DNA of 64,000 bases from Okapia johnstoni (GCA_024291935.2 CM044320.1:48054001-48118000), one strand, 5' to 3'; counted from the first letter of the stretch, positions 45,118 through 57,715 are shown. The notes: generated by a model from the letters alone, not told the origin. A program made the numbers and translations.

Positions 45118-45157
<40 letters not shown>
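44928..45157 (+). mobile_element. Bov-tA SINE with (CA)n tail
   Basis: CTTCCCTGGTGGCTCAGATGG head, Bov-A body, ACTGAGCAACTT end, then (AC)n at 45119-45159. Flanked by a perfect 17-bp duplication ACCTTTCACACTTCAGG at 44911-44927 and 45158-45174. Confidence 0.97.
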
Positions 45158-45161
<4 letters not shown>

Positions 45162-45314
45162 TTCACACTTCAGGGCATCTGGCCCAGCAACCTACTGCTA
45201 GAGCTGATTTGAATCCAAAAGGAGGCTCATCCAATTCTGATGGGTGGGTCAAACACTGCTGTCAACCTGAACAGTCTATAAGCTCGCACACACTGAGTAT
45301 CTATTATAGGCTAA

Positions 45315-45545
45315 AGTGAAAGAAGTGAAAGTGCTAGTCATTCCATCTTACCGATTCTTTGAGACCCCATGGACTAGGGCCCACCAGCCTCTTCTGTCCA
45401 TGGAATTCTCCAGGCAAGAATACTGGAGTGTGTAGCCATGCCCTTCTCCAGTGGATCTTCCCAACCAAGGGATCGAAACTGTGTCTCTTGTATCTCCTGC
45501 ATTGCAGGCGGATTCTTTACCATCTGAGCCATTAGGGAAGCCCAT
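45315..45545 (-). mobile_element. Bov-tA SINE
   Basis: Antisense Bov-A body and head (…ACCATCTGAGCCATTAGGGAAGCCC). Flanked by TTATAGGCTAA at 45304-45314 and 45546-45556. Confidence 0.95.
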
Positions 45546-45579
45546 TTATAGGCTAAGCTAAGTTCATAACCTCTTTTAC

Positions 45580-46010
45580 TCAGATCCTCAATTGCTTTCA
45601 GTAGTACCTCATAGCATTGTCATCTCTGTCTCTGTTCCTCCATTCTTAAGTCATCCACTAGAGCCACCAGAGTTTGCTTGGACACATCTGATTGTTGTGC
45701 CTCCCCAGTGGACCCCTAGGATGGCTCCCATTGTTAATGAAGTGCAAACTTTATTTAGTGTCGTATATGAGGCCCACGCCCCTCTCTGGCCCCAGCCCAG
45801 CTCTCAAGCTACAGCTCTGTCTGGTTCCCTGATTGTGTGGCCTCTCCCTCATATTCTGTACACACGTGCTCCAGCCAGATGGCTTCTTGCCATCCCCTGA
45901 TGGTGCCATATCATTCTCTCATGCTAGGTTTATATACACAGCTTTCTTTGCCTAGAATGTACTTTCCCTCTTGTTTACAGGTCAGAATCCTACATTTCCA
46001 ATCTACAAAA
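45580..46010 (+). repeat. L2 LINE fragment
   Basis: Typical L2 phrases: GAGGCCCACGCCCCTCTCTGGCCCC, CACACGTGCTCCAGCCAGATGGC, TTTGCCTAGAATGTACTTTCCC. Confidence 0.65.
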
Positions 46011-46499
46011 TCCAAGTTAATAGTCTAGCTTCTGTACTTGTTCTTGTTCCATGGAGGGGAGCTGCCTGCTAATCTGAAAACACCTTTGTTTCTGATGGTA
46101 GAAGTCAAATCCACCTGCTGTTTGGGGGAAGTTTTCTCAGGATATTTCTTGTTTGCTGTCTTATTTCAGATGACAGCTGCTACTAATCCATGAACAATTC
46201 CAATAATGCTCAGGTAGTATTATAACGCCAGTCTTATCAAGAATAATCTTGATAAGACAAGGAAAAACAAGTAGAAGTTTTTTCAAAGTGCACTTGAAAG
46301 TAAGAATGACTATTACATTTTTTACTGTATTTTTTAATACAGTCATGTCAAGAAAGGACTAACAATAGGACGTTGACCTTTTAACTCCTTTTTGTGAGCT
46401 GAGCTCACGTAAACCCTCATTTTATATTTGTTATCCTTTTAGTGTTTTTCAGGGCAGTTTCCCATTTGTGCTTTTCACAGTAGAGCTATCAGCAATTGA
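46011..46499. other. Intergenic sequence, unassigned
   Basis: No feature supported. Confidence 0.45.
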
Positions 46500-47165
46500 C
46501 TCTCACACCTCAGCATGTCCCAAAACAAACTCATCACCATCTCTTTAAGCCTGTTCTTTTGGACTCTTCTAGTTCGTTCTGGAAAGTTCATCACTTGGAG
46601 TTACACCCAACACGTCCTTTTCCATTGCTCCTGACAAAAATAAGTTGCCACATCTTCTTACTCTACCTCTGCAGTATCTTGACAATCACTCCCTCTCTGC
46701 TGTTCTCACTGCCTATGTCCTAATTCAGGCCCATATTGTCTCCCACTTGTGCCCCTGGAATTACCTCAGCCCTATTTCCCTTTAACTCCTAAATTCCAAC
46801 ATTTACCAAGATTTCTAAAGCCCAGCTCAAAGCATGTCATCTCCCAGCTCAAAAACCCTCAGTTCCTCCCCATCACCTAATAAACAAAATCCAGACTCTT
46901 TAGCCTGACAGTCAAAGCCCACCCATGCTGTGACCCCAATATAATGTTATAATGTGATGTCCCTACTCCCCTCCATGTACTACAGTCAAAATGTACTAGT
47001 TGTCCCCCAGATAGGCCCTGCCCATCTTAGCATCTGGCCTTTGTCTATGGTGTTTTTGTCTCTTTAACTTCTTGCTAATTGAAATATGACCCCATCCTTC
47101 AAGTCCCAGTCACAACCACTGCCCCTTCCATGAAGACTTTCTGCGTTTTCCAGCAGGAAATAATC
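46500..47165 (+). repeat. L2 LINE fragment
   Basis: L2-like: AAACAAAATCCAGACTCTTTAGCC, CCATGTACTACAGTC…, CCTTCAAGTCCCAGTCACAACC and CCTTCCATGAAGACTTTC. It may be part of the same ancient L2 as 45580-46010. Confidence 0.65.
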
Positions 47166-48721
47166 TTTTAGTCCTTGTATATACTTTTTTGTATTTTTTT
47201 CCTAATCCTTACTACAGCTTATATTGCAAGCTTGTTTGTGTATGTATGTGTGTCAATATCTTGTATCTGCTCAGATAATAAAGTTCATTTCATTGATGAA
47301 CAGATATTTCTTGCTACCTACTATGTGCTAGTACAATTCAGAAAACAGAGAGTAAGCTGGACAATAGAGTACCCATTTTAAATGCTCAGCTTACAGCACC
47401 TAGCATGTATGTTGCACTTTGTAAGCACTCAGTGATTCCTTGCCAAACTCATGGCTAAATTCCTAATTGATCTGAAAAATGAATTTCCAGAAAGTTTTAC
47501 TTTCAGACCAGAAAAGCGAAAATGGAAATTAAGTTTAAAAGTCTTCAGAGCAGCTGAACTAGGAGTTCATAAACATATATGTATTTGTTTCTTTTCAGTT
47601 TAGCCTTGGGGACCCTGGCAAGCCCTCACACAGAGCCCTTTGCTCTCGGTTTACACACATCCTTAACAATAATAATCATGACAACAACCACAGCAAGCTC
47701 CAGTATTTGATTTTCAAGCTCATTTCAGATGAGGAGCAGCAAATTAGGAGCCGGGAATAGACATGGCATAATCAGTCACATTGGCATCAGTGAGACTGAC
47801 AGTCTAGCAACAAGGGAGGATCCAAAAAAAAGCTAAAAAACAAAACAACAATTAAAAAAAAGAAAAACAGCAATCTACAGCCATTTAGAATAGAGACAAA
47901 CAGTTCTGCATACCTCCAAAGAGCCTGAGGGCTTCTCACCGTTATAGCACAATACTACGTCTAATGACAACCTCGAGTCATCAAGCTGGATGATGTTTAC
48001 AATGCATTATTTTAGAAGGCAGGGAAGAATAATATACTGGAAATGTTTCCATACAAGATAATTAAAACTCTTGGTATTTAAAAGGATAAATCCTCAGCCA
48101 TCTATTAAACTCTTTTATCCAAAACAACTCTCTTGCACCCCCACCCATAGGCTTTGGAGCCAGGGTTTTATTGTACTTCCTTGCATTACTTGTTTCATTT
48201 GCCTCAGAACATTCGTTGGCTCTCAGCATTTAGTTTAATCTTCTTTAGGTAAGTTTTATTCCCATTTTATTTGCACAACACTCTACAAGGGCCAGTGGAG
48301 AACACAACAGATTGGAAAAGTCTAGACTTTAGTCTTGTCTTGGAGATGCTCAAGATCTTGTTAAGGAGATAAGATTTATATCCTTGAACCACATGAAGAC
48401 ACAATAGAGAAATGCAAATAAGTGTATACTGTGAAACAAACTTTGCAATGAAGGATCATTTGGGAAATGACTAGGCCTAATCAAGATTACTTTGATATGA
48501 GCCTCTGAGCCAGAAGTGGAAGCTTTGGGGTAAAGAAAACAGCACAAAGAGTGCCTACCGGAGGCAAGAAAGAGCAAATCGTGTGTTGGTAGTGGCCAAG
48601 AGCCAGACTGACAGACTGGGACTGAGGCCCCTGCTTGGGGATGATAAGAGATAAGTTTGAAGTGTTCCACCTTCTTATATTAATACAAATCCCTTTGTAT
48701 TAAATCGTCTTTCTTAAATCA
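47166..48721. other. Intergenic sequence, mostly unassigned
   Basis: An old L2/MIR end may lie at 47380-47450 (CACCTAGCATGTATG…GTAAGCACTCAGTGATT). The rest appears unique with no exon signal. Confidence 0.45.
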
Positions 48722-49110
48722 TGTCTTAGTCTATTCAGGCTGCCATAACAAAATAAGATAGACTGAGTGACTTAAACGAAAACATATTTATTCTCACAGT
48801 TCTAGAGGCTGGGAAGTCCAAGATTTAAGGAGCCATGTTTCTGGTGAGAGCTGCTTCCTGGTTCACAGACAGACACCTTCTTTCTGTGTCCTCACACTGG
48901 GGAGAAAGAGAGCAAGCTCTCTGGTATCTCTTCTTATAAGGACACTAATAACATTATGAAGGCCCCACCCTCACGACCTCATCTAGCTCTGATTACCTCC
49001 CCAAAGCTCCATCTCCAGATATCATCACAATGGAGGGTAGGCCTTAAACAGATGAATTTGGTAAGATTGGGGGTTGTGGGTGGAGACACAACGTTTGGTC
49101 CATAACAGGT
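48722..49110 (-). repeat. MLT1 MaLR LTR, antisense
   Basis: Clear reverse complement of MLT1: TCAGGCTGCCATAACAAAAT at one end, CACAGTTCTAGAGGCTGGGAAGTCC, CTTATAAGGACACTAATAAC, CCACCCTCACGACCTCATC and GGTCCATAACA at the other. Confidence 0.88.
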
Positions 49111-49187
49111 CATTTGACTGTAAATCTCTGCATCTTTTGAAAAGCTCAAAAAATCAGGTTTGATATACAGACTAGTATTTGTCTTCA

Positions 49188-49411
49188 GGGTTTCCCAGGT
49201 GCCCGTGGTGGTAAAGAACCTGTGTGCCAGTGCATGAGACAGAGATGTGGGTTTGATCCCTGGGTTGGGAATATACCCTGGAGGGGGGGGCATGGCAACC
49301 CACCCCAGTATTCTTGCCTGGAGAATCCCATGAACAGAGGAAACTGGCAGACTACAATCCTTAGGGTCAAAAAGAGTCAGACACTACTGAAGCGGCTTAG
49401 CACACACACAC
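49188..49411 (+). mobile_element. Bov-tA SINE with short (CA)n tail
   Basis: Degraded head, Bov-A body, GAAGCGGCTTAG end, then (CA)n. Flanked by a perfect 11-bp duplication ATTTGTCTTCA at 49177-49187 and 49412-49422. Confidence 0.95.
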
Positions 49412-49633
49412 ATTTGTCTTCAATCATGTCATTTCACTAGAGAGTTTGTGTAACAGCTAGTTATAAGCTACAAAGCTCACTTGATTTGCTTTCTCTACAT
49501 TCATTTTACAAAGAGAAAAAAAAAATCATAGGAAGTAAAGTTCTCCTTTGGTTAGGAGCTCTGGAAATGTTCTCCTTCTAGAAGACATCATCCAGTGTAT
49601 CTGAAGCTTTGTATGATGGCTAACGGATTCATG

Positions 49634-49870
49634 AGTTCAGTTCAGTTCAGTCACTCAGTCGTGTCCGACTCTTTGCGATCCCATGGACTGCAGCACACGG
49701 CCTCCCTGTCCATCACCAGCTCCCGGAGCATGCTCCAACTCGTGCCCATCAAGCCGATGGTGCCATCCAATCATCTCATCCTCTGTCATTCCCTTCTCCT
49801 GCCTTCAGCCTTTCCCAGCTTCAGGGTCTTTTCCAATGAGTCAGTTCTTCACATCAGGTGGCCAAAGTAT
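49634..49870 (-). mobile_element. BovB LINE 3' end
   Basis: Antisense last ~235 bp of BovB, opening with GTTCAGTTCAGTTCAGTCACTCAG and stopping at GGTGGCCAAAGTAT. Confidence 0.93.
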
Positions 49871-50794
49871 AAACACAAATAATGGACTGAAACTTTCTAC
49901 AGCTTGTTAACTGGTAAAGACTGGAGATTTATCAGCCTGTTAAAATGAGGTTCTAATAGCTGTGCTTTTACCTAAACTGTAAACTCTGGGAGCATAAGGT
50001 AAGTGTTTTCCCCAAGAGTCTAAACCATCACCTACCACAGAGATGGGACTTAGTGTTAAGTGAAAAACAATAAATGATTGAATGCAAGACAAATTGACTC
50101 GTTAACATTTGAGTAAAGTAAAATTCTACGTTTCTCAAAATTAACTTACCCTGAATTGGCTGAGATGCTCATGACTGATGGATTATGCCTATTTAACAAA
50201 TTAAATGCAAACCACAAAATCAGGGATTTAAAACTAATGTTTTCACAGACACGTTTGTTGTAAATCCAGTACATGTATCCTGTTGAATTGGCTGCTTTGT
50301 GTAATTGAGAGCCAATTTCGATGTTCACATGACAATGAAAATCTCAAGCTTAAATTTATTAATATGTTGCCTTGGCAGAACACCAGGCTTCTTAGTAGCA
50401 AAATATGGAGAGAATGGATATTAGTCTCCAAAGATTTGAGTTTGATTTTGAAAATAAACTGATGTTGTTCTTTAAAAGATCATTCATAAGGAAATATAAC
50501 TGTAGAGATGTGGACTAGAAAGCAATTTAAATGAAAAATATTTCAAAGGACAGAGAATCAAAGTTTCAGCGTGGTATTTGGTTGGAAGGCCCAGGGATCA
50601 AAATATTTAAGTGTTTTAAGTCCCACCTGAGCAATTCAAATCCTGAATCATTGCTCATGCATCTATCTGATAACTCCTAATCTAGACATACTTAACAAAG
50701 AATTTGTCAAACATACTAGAATAGGGAACAGAAGAACTACATATCTCACCAGACAGATCCCAGAAAAGGAGAATTCATCATTTCTAATAGCCAA
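49871..50794. other. Intergenic sequence, unassigned
   Basis: Appears unique; no gene signal. Confidence 0.45.
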
Positions 50795-50975
50795 GATTGT
50801 AATTTATTTAGCACACACCAGGTATCTGTCCAGCACTGTCAAGTGACACATAGGATTATGTAATCCTTACAAAAAGCCCATTGAGCAGATAAGGAAATTA
50901 AGGCTTAAAAATAGGTTAAGCAAATTACCCCAAATCATCAAGCCTGTAAATGGCAAAGGCAAGATTTTAGCCTTT
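50795..50975 (-). repeat. MIR SINE, antisense
   Basis: TTATTTAGCACACACCAGGTATCTG…, GCAGATAAGGAAATTAAGGC, CAAATCATCAAGCCTGTAAATGGC. Confidence 0.75.
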
Positions 50976-50999
50976 GTTATCGACCACTCCATTTTGTTT

Positions 51000-51190
51000 C
51001 ACTGCTCCTCAAGAGGTGGTCCTTGAACTGGCAACATCAGCATTGCCTGGGAACTTGTTGGAAATCAAAGTCCCGAACTCTACACAGACTTACTGAATGA
51101 GAATCACTGGCTATGGGACCCAGGAATCTGTTTTAACTAGCTCTGCAGGAAATTCTAATAAACACTAAAGTCTGAGAAGTACAACTATAT
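51000..51190. repeat. MER5-type hAT MITE
   Basis: CTCAAGAGGTGGTCCTTGAACTGGC… through GAATGAGAATCACTGGC and CAGGAAATTCTAATAAACACTAAAGTCTGAGAAG. Strand not assigned, as the family is near-palindromic. Confidence 0.65.
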
Positions 51191-52804
51191 CCTACTCTAT
51201 TTCTCCAAACTTTAGCAAATGTATATATTTCACTTTGCCAATGTAGTTTCTTACAAAACCCAGAAAATTAATATCACCTCTGTTTCTTTGTTTGAACCAT
51301 AATCACTAGACCAGCAACCTTAATTCTGACAAATAGAATATATAAAATGAGCCCCAAGGAAAACAGCACAATGGCATTATTATCCATCTATAATATAAAC
51401 TAGGGCTACAGTAATTGGAATTCTTTCAAGACCTGACTACACATATTGATTTAGGATTAGAATAGTAATCACTTAGCTCATTCTAAGCTTTAACAGATAA
51501 AATAGATTTTTAATATAAACTCAGAAATGAGTATCTTGCCAAGAGGGCAAGAGTAACCATCCAATGTGCTGTGACAAAAGTGAAATATAATACATGAAAA
51601 GAGCAATCAGAATTCCAATCTATTGCTATGAATGATTGTCTTGCCGGGAAATGAAATGTATTGACATTGCTGCTAAGCTGTCATTAACATGTTATACAGA
51701 CATTGAGATTTTTCTAAGCAAAGTTACTGGAAGTCATTCAAATATTTATAATGGTGTAATGGGTGAACTGGAGACCTTCTCTTTCAGGAAAAAAAAAAAA
51801 AGTGTGTTCCAAGCTCCTTGATGAGAAAATATTTGGAATAAAGGACAATAGATTTATATACAGACTTATAGGGTTGAAATTGATTTTTGTTTCCCTGGGA
51901 ATTTAGGAATCTTTTTAATAGTGGAGAACTGGTGTACAGCTGCAAGAGGTTGGCTTAATACGGAGCCAATATTTATGCTTTCTTGATAGAACAAATGAGA
52001 GTCCTTGCTCTGTTTTCTATCTTACTTTTGTTGAAAGTCTGGCAACACTGGGATATAATACTTGCTTCTTCAAAATATTTCTAAATTGTTCACTGTTTTG
52101 CATTTAATCTTGAGGCTGCTTTATTTATAATATTATTAAACCTCAAAGAAACCCATATGGTGGAAGGGAATGGAGAAATTTTTTGATTTCACTGTTTTGT
52201 TTTTCTTTAATAGAATTTATGTGAAACCAAAAATCATTCAAGTTTGTGCTTTTATTTTCAAGGAGTGTGTCCATGCCTTGCAACAGGGTGCCTTAAACAG
52301 ATGGATAAAATATAGTACATAATAAATTTTATGACTAATATGTAATTCTGCAGAAATTGCTCTCTTTCTAACAGGTGAGTGAAGTTTATATAGAGATTTG
52401 TTATCTCTATACTTAAATTAAGAAACTACAGCCTTGAGAAAATATAAACATATCTTTGTCCAACATATAACTACCAGCAGCCTCTATTTCTTAATAATTT
52501 CTAGGTTTACTCCAGCCTTAGTTATCTATTCCTACTGCTTACCATTTGTCTACTGTATTGAGGATCTACTAAAGGCCAGTATTATGCTTTTGTTTTACCT
52601 GGATATCAGGTATACAGGCACAGTACTTTGACATATGACAAGCACTCAAGCAAATATTATTATCTCTATACAACTGCCAAAAACACAGAATTTGTCTGTA
52701 AACAAAGTAATTTATGCTTCTTGGATCCTAGGTCTCACTGGCAGAGTTTTGATGTCATCTGTACCACCTTTTAGCATGCATAACTGGAATCCAACTGGTC
52801 AGTG
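51191..52804. other. Intergenic sequence, unassigned
   Basis: AT-rich, apparently unique. No exon or nameable repeat. Confidence 0.45.
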
Positions 52805-52990
52805 TAAGGTAGTGGCTAAAATCATGGACGTTGGTACCAGAAAACCATGATTCCAGTCCGTATTCTACTGCTTACTACCTGTGTGACCCTGAACCAGACA
52901 TTTCAGCTTTATATGCCCTGTTTCCTATCTCAGAGTTGTACAGATTTACCCAGAGACTGCTTGGAAAAGTGTCTGGTGTGGGGTAGGTAG
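52805..52990 (+). repeat. MIR SINE
   Basis: GTAGTGGCTAAAATCATGGACG…, ACTGCTTACTACCTGTGTGACCC… order of MIR. Confidence 0.75.
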
Positions 52991-53075
52991 TCAATATTTG
53001 GTAGGCATCATTCTTATTCTCTGGCCCCATTAAATCACCTGTAAATAGATGTAATAAACAAACCTATGGAAGGCT

Positions 53076-53274
53076 CAGACAGTAAAGAATCCACCTGCAA
53101 TGCAGGAGACCTAGGTTCAGTCCCTGGGTTGGGAAGATCCCATGGAGGAGGGCATGGCAACCCACTTCAGTATTCTTGCCTGGAGAATCTCCATGGACAG
53201 AGGAGCCTGGCAGGCTACAGTCCATGGGATTGCAAAGAGTCGGACACGACTAAGAGACTAAAAACACAGCACAC
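53076..53274 (+). mobile_element. Bov-tA SINE
   Basis: Head with CAGTAAAGAATCCACCTGC and AGGTTCAGTCCCTGGG, Bov-A body to GGACACGACTAAGAGACTAA. Flanked by ATGGAAGGCT at 53066-53075 and 53275-53284. Confidence 0.95.
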
Positions 53275-53284
53275 ATGGAAGGCT

Positions 53285-53639
53285 AGGGGCTCCGTGAGGC
53301 CAAGAACCATGTATGTCTTTTCACTATTGGATCCTAGCACAGAGCTTAGATACCTGTCTCACAAATAAAAAGTTAAGTAAATTAATAAATGAAATATATA
53401 TATATAGCAATTGGCACAGCGCCTGACACATAGCAAATGTTCAATAGATGAGGGCTGTTTTAAGTATGTTTAACTATTTTGTGAACTCTGTTAACAGAGT
53501 TTTAGTTCAAATCTGACCTCTGTCTATAATACTGCTAAGTCTTTGGGGAAGTCTTCACTCCCTGGAACTAAGACCTCCAGGGAGCTCTGTCCAGTTGCAT
53601 TATGGACTAGGTCCTTAAGCCTTGACTAGAAAGGAGTTA
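53285..53639. other. Intergenic sequence, mostly unassigned
   Basis: A (TA)n run at 53394-53405 and an L2/MIR-like end (GCGCCTGACACATAGCAAATG, 53419-53440). Confidence 0.45.
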
Positions 53640-53820
53640 GTGGTAAGGGCATTGGGCCAGAAATACAGAAGATTTAAGATTCAAGTCCTGGCTTTACAGT
53701 TACCTAGTTATATGGCCTTGGACAAGTCATTTCACCTCTTTGGGTCTGTTTCCTCTGTTGTAAGATGAATGGCTTGGATTGAGAGATCCTCTTTGAATTC
53801 TAGATCTTTATAATTTTAGA
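53640..53820 (+). repeat. MIR SINE
   Basis: AAGATTCAAGTCCTGGC…, TATGGCCTTGGACAAGTCATTTCACC…, TGTAAGATGAATGGC. Confidence 0.75.
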
Positions 53821-54274
53821 AACTGTATCATAATACTTTGTTCCTGAGCATATGAACAATTTTTTTGACTTATCTCTCATGTATATAGCATATCTGTCAC
53901 ACACATGTGAATGCACACTCATGCACACACACATATATGTGTATATATGAGTCAGCAAAGCCTGCTGTGAATTTTTCATCCAATAGAGGAACTTTTCTTC
54001 TAGAACAATGAATTCCTTTCTCCATTTATACCTTTCAGGGTGATGCCTGCATGTGAATTATACATTTAGATTTGGCATCCATATTAGATTATAGAACTGA
54101 GAAATGTTTCAAAAGGAAGACTTAAGAAAAATTAATGACTTATTTTGTCTGCTCCAGCCCAATGTAATTTCCCTCCTCCATACTAAACAATTTTTCTTGT
54201 CTATGCCAATTGTTTGCTATTTCTTAAACATCCAACTGCCCAGATGTGTGTGTGCCTTGTCTCCCCATGTAAGA
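53821..54274. other. Intergenic sequence, unassigned
   Basis: Imperfect CA/TA-rich run at 53897-53947. Nothing else. Confidence 0.45.
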
Positions 54275-54440
54275 GCTATCACTTATTAAACACCTACTGT
54301 TTGCCAGGCACTGTGCTAGGAAGTTCTCTAATTCTTTCAGCAGTCCTCAAAAATTACAGATGAGGAAACTGAATTTAGGTGTTTAAGTAGGTGCTCAAGT
54401 TCAAACCACAGTCATTGGTGAAGCCTGCATCTGAACCTGG
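54275..54440 (-). repeat. MIR SINE, antisense
   Basis: TTATTAAACACCTACTGTTTGCC, CAGATGAGGAAACTGAATTTAGG, CATCTGAACCTGGCTCTG. Confidence 0.8.
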
Positions 54441-55490
54441 CTCTGTCGCATAAGACTCAGCCCTTTCTTCTCTATAATATCTTTTAAACAGCTGCTTTCC
54501 ATGTCTAATCCCATCAGTCTAAACATTTCCCTGGAAGCAGATCTGTTTATTACATTTATTTGAATCCCACCCTTCCAAACACACACACAGAGTTGTGAAC
54601 ATAATAGGTGTAACATAACAACATAACATGAAATATATGTTGAATAAATGGAAGAGGAAAAAAGGACATACTGGGCCTTCTTCAGTTTTGTTGCCTCATT
54701 TCTCTCTTAGAGTTCCTTTTTTTGGATCAAAACAAGAAGTGGTAAGGTTGTCACATGAGTACAAGTCATTGAGTGGTGACAAGTGCCAGTCTGGCTCTAA
54801 GGCATTAAGGAAGTCAAAACTTAGTTCTCTGTTTCTTTCCCAGCATTCACAGGCCTAAACATCAGTAACCCCATCCTAGGCAGCCTCTGTAGGTAGTAGA
54901 CTGGTTAGTCTGGTCCTAACCAGGCACGGGGACCCCTAGACCTTTTCACATTGTACACCAAAGAGTTTTCTCTGGGTTTACTAAAGCATATTTTGGGAGA
55001 AGTTGATCAGCTCTTTGGTTTTGTTACCACTCATATGTATTTCAAGAACTATAAAAGTGAGAGATTGAACAGCCATTATTTCTGATCATGGAGATGAGAG
55101 AGCTCATACTTAAACAGAGTAGCAGATTCAATTTTCAAATCTACTGGGTACTCTTGAAAAGTAGGTAGTCATGATCAATCTAGGAAGGTTGCATTAAATT
55201 TAGTATTTGAATTAGGCAAGTTTAAACTGACAATGATAAAAAACAGTCTTCAACTTATTTCCATATTTTTAGGACCAATCTCATTTTTAATAAAGTAAAA
55301 AAAAGAAAAAGAGTCCAGAGAAAAAAACTCCTCTTTTTACCATGTGATGTTCCACAAGTGTAGCTGTAGAAAAGTTCTAGTCTGTTGAATAAAAACAACA
55401 TTTGATAGAGAAAAAAAAAGTTTATGGCTGACACATGCAATAGTGTAATGCAAGTATTCTTGGTTAGTCAATGATGCCCTAAATAGTATC
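54441..55490. other. 3' flank of the minus-strand gene
   Basis: Should include the 3' UTR of the gene ending at 55491. A minus-strand ATTAAA (plus-strand TTTAAT, 55286-55291) lies about 200 bases past the stop and is a possible poly(A) signal. Otherwise unassigned. Confidence 0.35.
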
Positions 55491-55559
55491 TCAGAGACCC
55501 AAGTTCTTTCGTCTTTGAAGTGTTACTTCTTCAAGATCTTCAAAGTCTTCTCCACTAAG
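55491..55559 (-). CDS. Unrecognised minus-strand gene: terminal coding exon
   Basis: On the minus strand, a textbook acceptor (pyrimidine tract CTCTCTCTTTCCCTCCTGCAG) is followed at once by 22 codons in phase 0, beginning LSGEDFEDLEEV and ending with basic residues and G-L, then TGA (55493-55491). The composition (acidic then basic, no low-complexity) is that of a real C-terminus, and it overlaps no repeat I recognise. It joins in frame to the exon at 60413-60516, whose donor is also in phase 0. I do not recognise the family, and the tail does not look like DRAM1, the gene convergent with WASHC3 in the human map. Alternatives: an unannotated or lineage-specific gene, an alternative 3' end of a known gene, or a gene whose tail I do not remember. 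Confidence 0.7.
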   Translation of the reverse strand, partial: LSGEDFEDLEEVTLQRRKNLGL

Positions 55560-56034
55560 CTGCAGGAGGGAAAGAGAGAGATTGGAAGACTGGACGATTA
55601 AGCAAAAAGTTTTGTAGACCAGACTTAGATATATATCTTTTCCCACCCATGTTTTATTGGCCAGAATTCAGTCATATTGTCCTACCTAACTTCAGGGAAG
55701 ACTGGGAAAAGCAGGCCAGCAGAGTGCCCAATAAGAAAAGGAACTGGAGTAGAGTAAACTCACAGCAGGCTGCCATAGCTCTACATGTGTACTTCCCATC
55801 CAGCATCATGGTACTAGCAAGGTTCCATGTAAAGGCCAATAGATGGTTGCTCTTGTTGTTAACAATTAGTACATCTGATACAATCTAATAACCATTATCT
55901 GAGACTATATAGAGCAAAGCCAAGTGTTAATTGTGGGCCGTGATAAATAAGCCAGGACCTCACTCCCTAAGAATTTTGTTCTAAAATAGAACTCTTTAAA
56001 CAATAAAATAAAATAGAAATTCTTAACCAATTCT

Positions 56035-56168
56035 TTTGTTGTTGTTCCATGCCACATGGCTTGTGGGATCTTAGCTCTTTGACCAGGGATTGAATCCAGG
56101 GCACCTACTGTGAGACCACTGAGACCTAACCACTCGACTGACAGGGAATTCCCTTTTTTTATTTTATT
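56035..56168 (-). mobile_element. CHR SINE, short form
   Basis: Antisense: TTGTGGGATCTTAGCTC…, GACCAGGGATTGAATCC…, ACTGACAGGGAATTCCC. Flanked by a diverged 15-bp repeat (TTCTTAACCAATTCT at 56020-56034, TTCTCAACCAACTCT at 56169-56183; 13 of 15). Confidence 0.88.
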
Positions 56169-56183
56169 TTCTCAACCAACTCT

Positions 56184-57289
56184 AAAATAGAGAAAAATAA
56201 GGTAAAGATAAAATAGAGGTGAAATTCTTTTGTAAAAAACATACATTTCATTATATGTCTGTTTACCCTAACTTTAAGTCACTCAAGACTGAGACCTGAT
56301 AACATACGTTTGTGTCTGTGGTCTTTATTCAGTGCCTGGCATATAGTGGGTATTATAGAAGTGATTTTTAAGGAAACAAAATAAAGAACCATGTTGAAGT
56401 TGTGCAGAGAAGGAAAAATTACTTACGACTATATAACTTTATATATATTTATATAACTTTAGGAGATGCAATTCACACTGTAGTCATTGTGAACAGCTCT
56501 CCTTACAGTTGTGTAGTACATGTCCTGTACAGCTGTAAGAGGCAGCCCTGGGCAAAAGAGCAACCAGAAAATGCATCCAAGGGAACATGAACATTGAACT
56601 GAGTTTTGGCATGTATTAATACAAAGGATTTCTATATGTGAAAAAGGAAAACAAAGCCATTTTATGCTGAGAATAGAGCCCATTCAGAAATGAGAGTCCT
56701 CAAAAGGGGCTCATAGACCAGGTAGCTGGGAGTTATAAAGGAGGAGTTACTCTGTTCCTCAACAGTGAGTGGTGTTGATTGCCACAGTGAGAAGTGTGAA
56801 GCAACTCTTTTTAGGAAGGCCATTCTGGCCATCATGTGGAAGGTGGAGGAAAGAAAGGATAAGTAAGAAGACCACATGGGAGGCCACCATCATAATGCAG
56901 CTGAGAGATGACACAGAACTAACCAGAACCATGACAGTGGAGGAAAAAAAAGAGGATTTTATGACTTACTGGCTGCCCCACATAAGAGAGAAGAGTGAAA
57001 AATTACTCCAAGGTGACTTGGTAGACAGTGGAAGCAATTAATTGCAAAAGAGAACAGGAGTTTTTAAAAAGGAGATGATGTGTTCAATTCAGTATGTGTT
57101 GTATTTGAAGTGTATTGCCAGTAGGACTCCTATGTAAATCTATATAAATACCAGGTCCAGAACTCACGAAAGAGGTAGGATGATTTCTGAACTATCAAGC
57201 CATCGTCAGTGGCTGGAACCATATAAGCCAGGTAGACAATATAGGGCAATAGTTCTTCACATGGTTGTATGTACGCATGGGGAGAGAAG
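56184..57289. other. Intron of the minus-strand gene, unassigned
   Basis: 56790-57040 has phrases of an old widespread repeat (GGCCATTCTGGCCATCATGTGG, GCAGCTGAGAGATGA), related in style to 35069-36114. The rest is unassigned. Confidence 0.35.
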
Positions 57290-57715
57290 TTGGTCTGGTT
57301 TACCTATTTTTGTGTAACAGCTACCCCAAACTTAATGGTTTAACACGATCATTTATTTTGCTCATAATCTTGTGGGCCAAGATTTTGTTAAGGACTAGGC
57401 TATATAGTTTTGTTCCACATGGTATGAACTTTAATCGTTGGGCCTGGAGAAGCCACTTTCAAGATGGTTCTTCATTTACACATAGTGCCTCAGTGTTCTA
57501 CATGTGAGGTCTTATCCTTTGGGCTGCTCCATATGACTTGGGTTTCACATATCACAGTGGTCTCAGGATCTCTTGTCACACTTCTTACAAGAAGCAGGAG
57601 TAAAGCTACCAGGTCAGTCAAGGGCCATGTCCAGGACTGGCAGGGTCACTTCTATTAAACTCTGCAGGACCTAACCACATCCAAGAGGCTGAGAAATAGA
57701 TTCTACTTCTTGATG
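57290..57715 (+). repeat. Old interspersed repeat, family not named
   Basis: Opens with TTTTGTGTAACAGCTACCCC…CTTAATGGTTTAACA and ends with a TGATGGGTAA-like stretch. The opening resembles 58768-58805 (TGCTGTATAACAAATCGTCCC), so two members of one family lie here. Confidence 0.5.
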
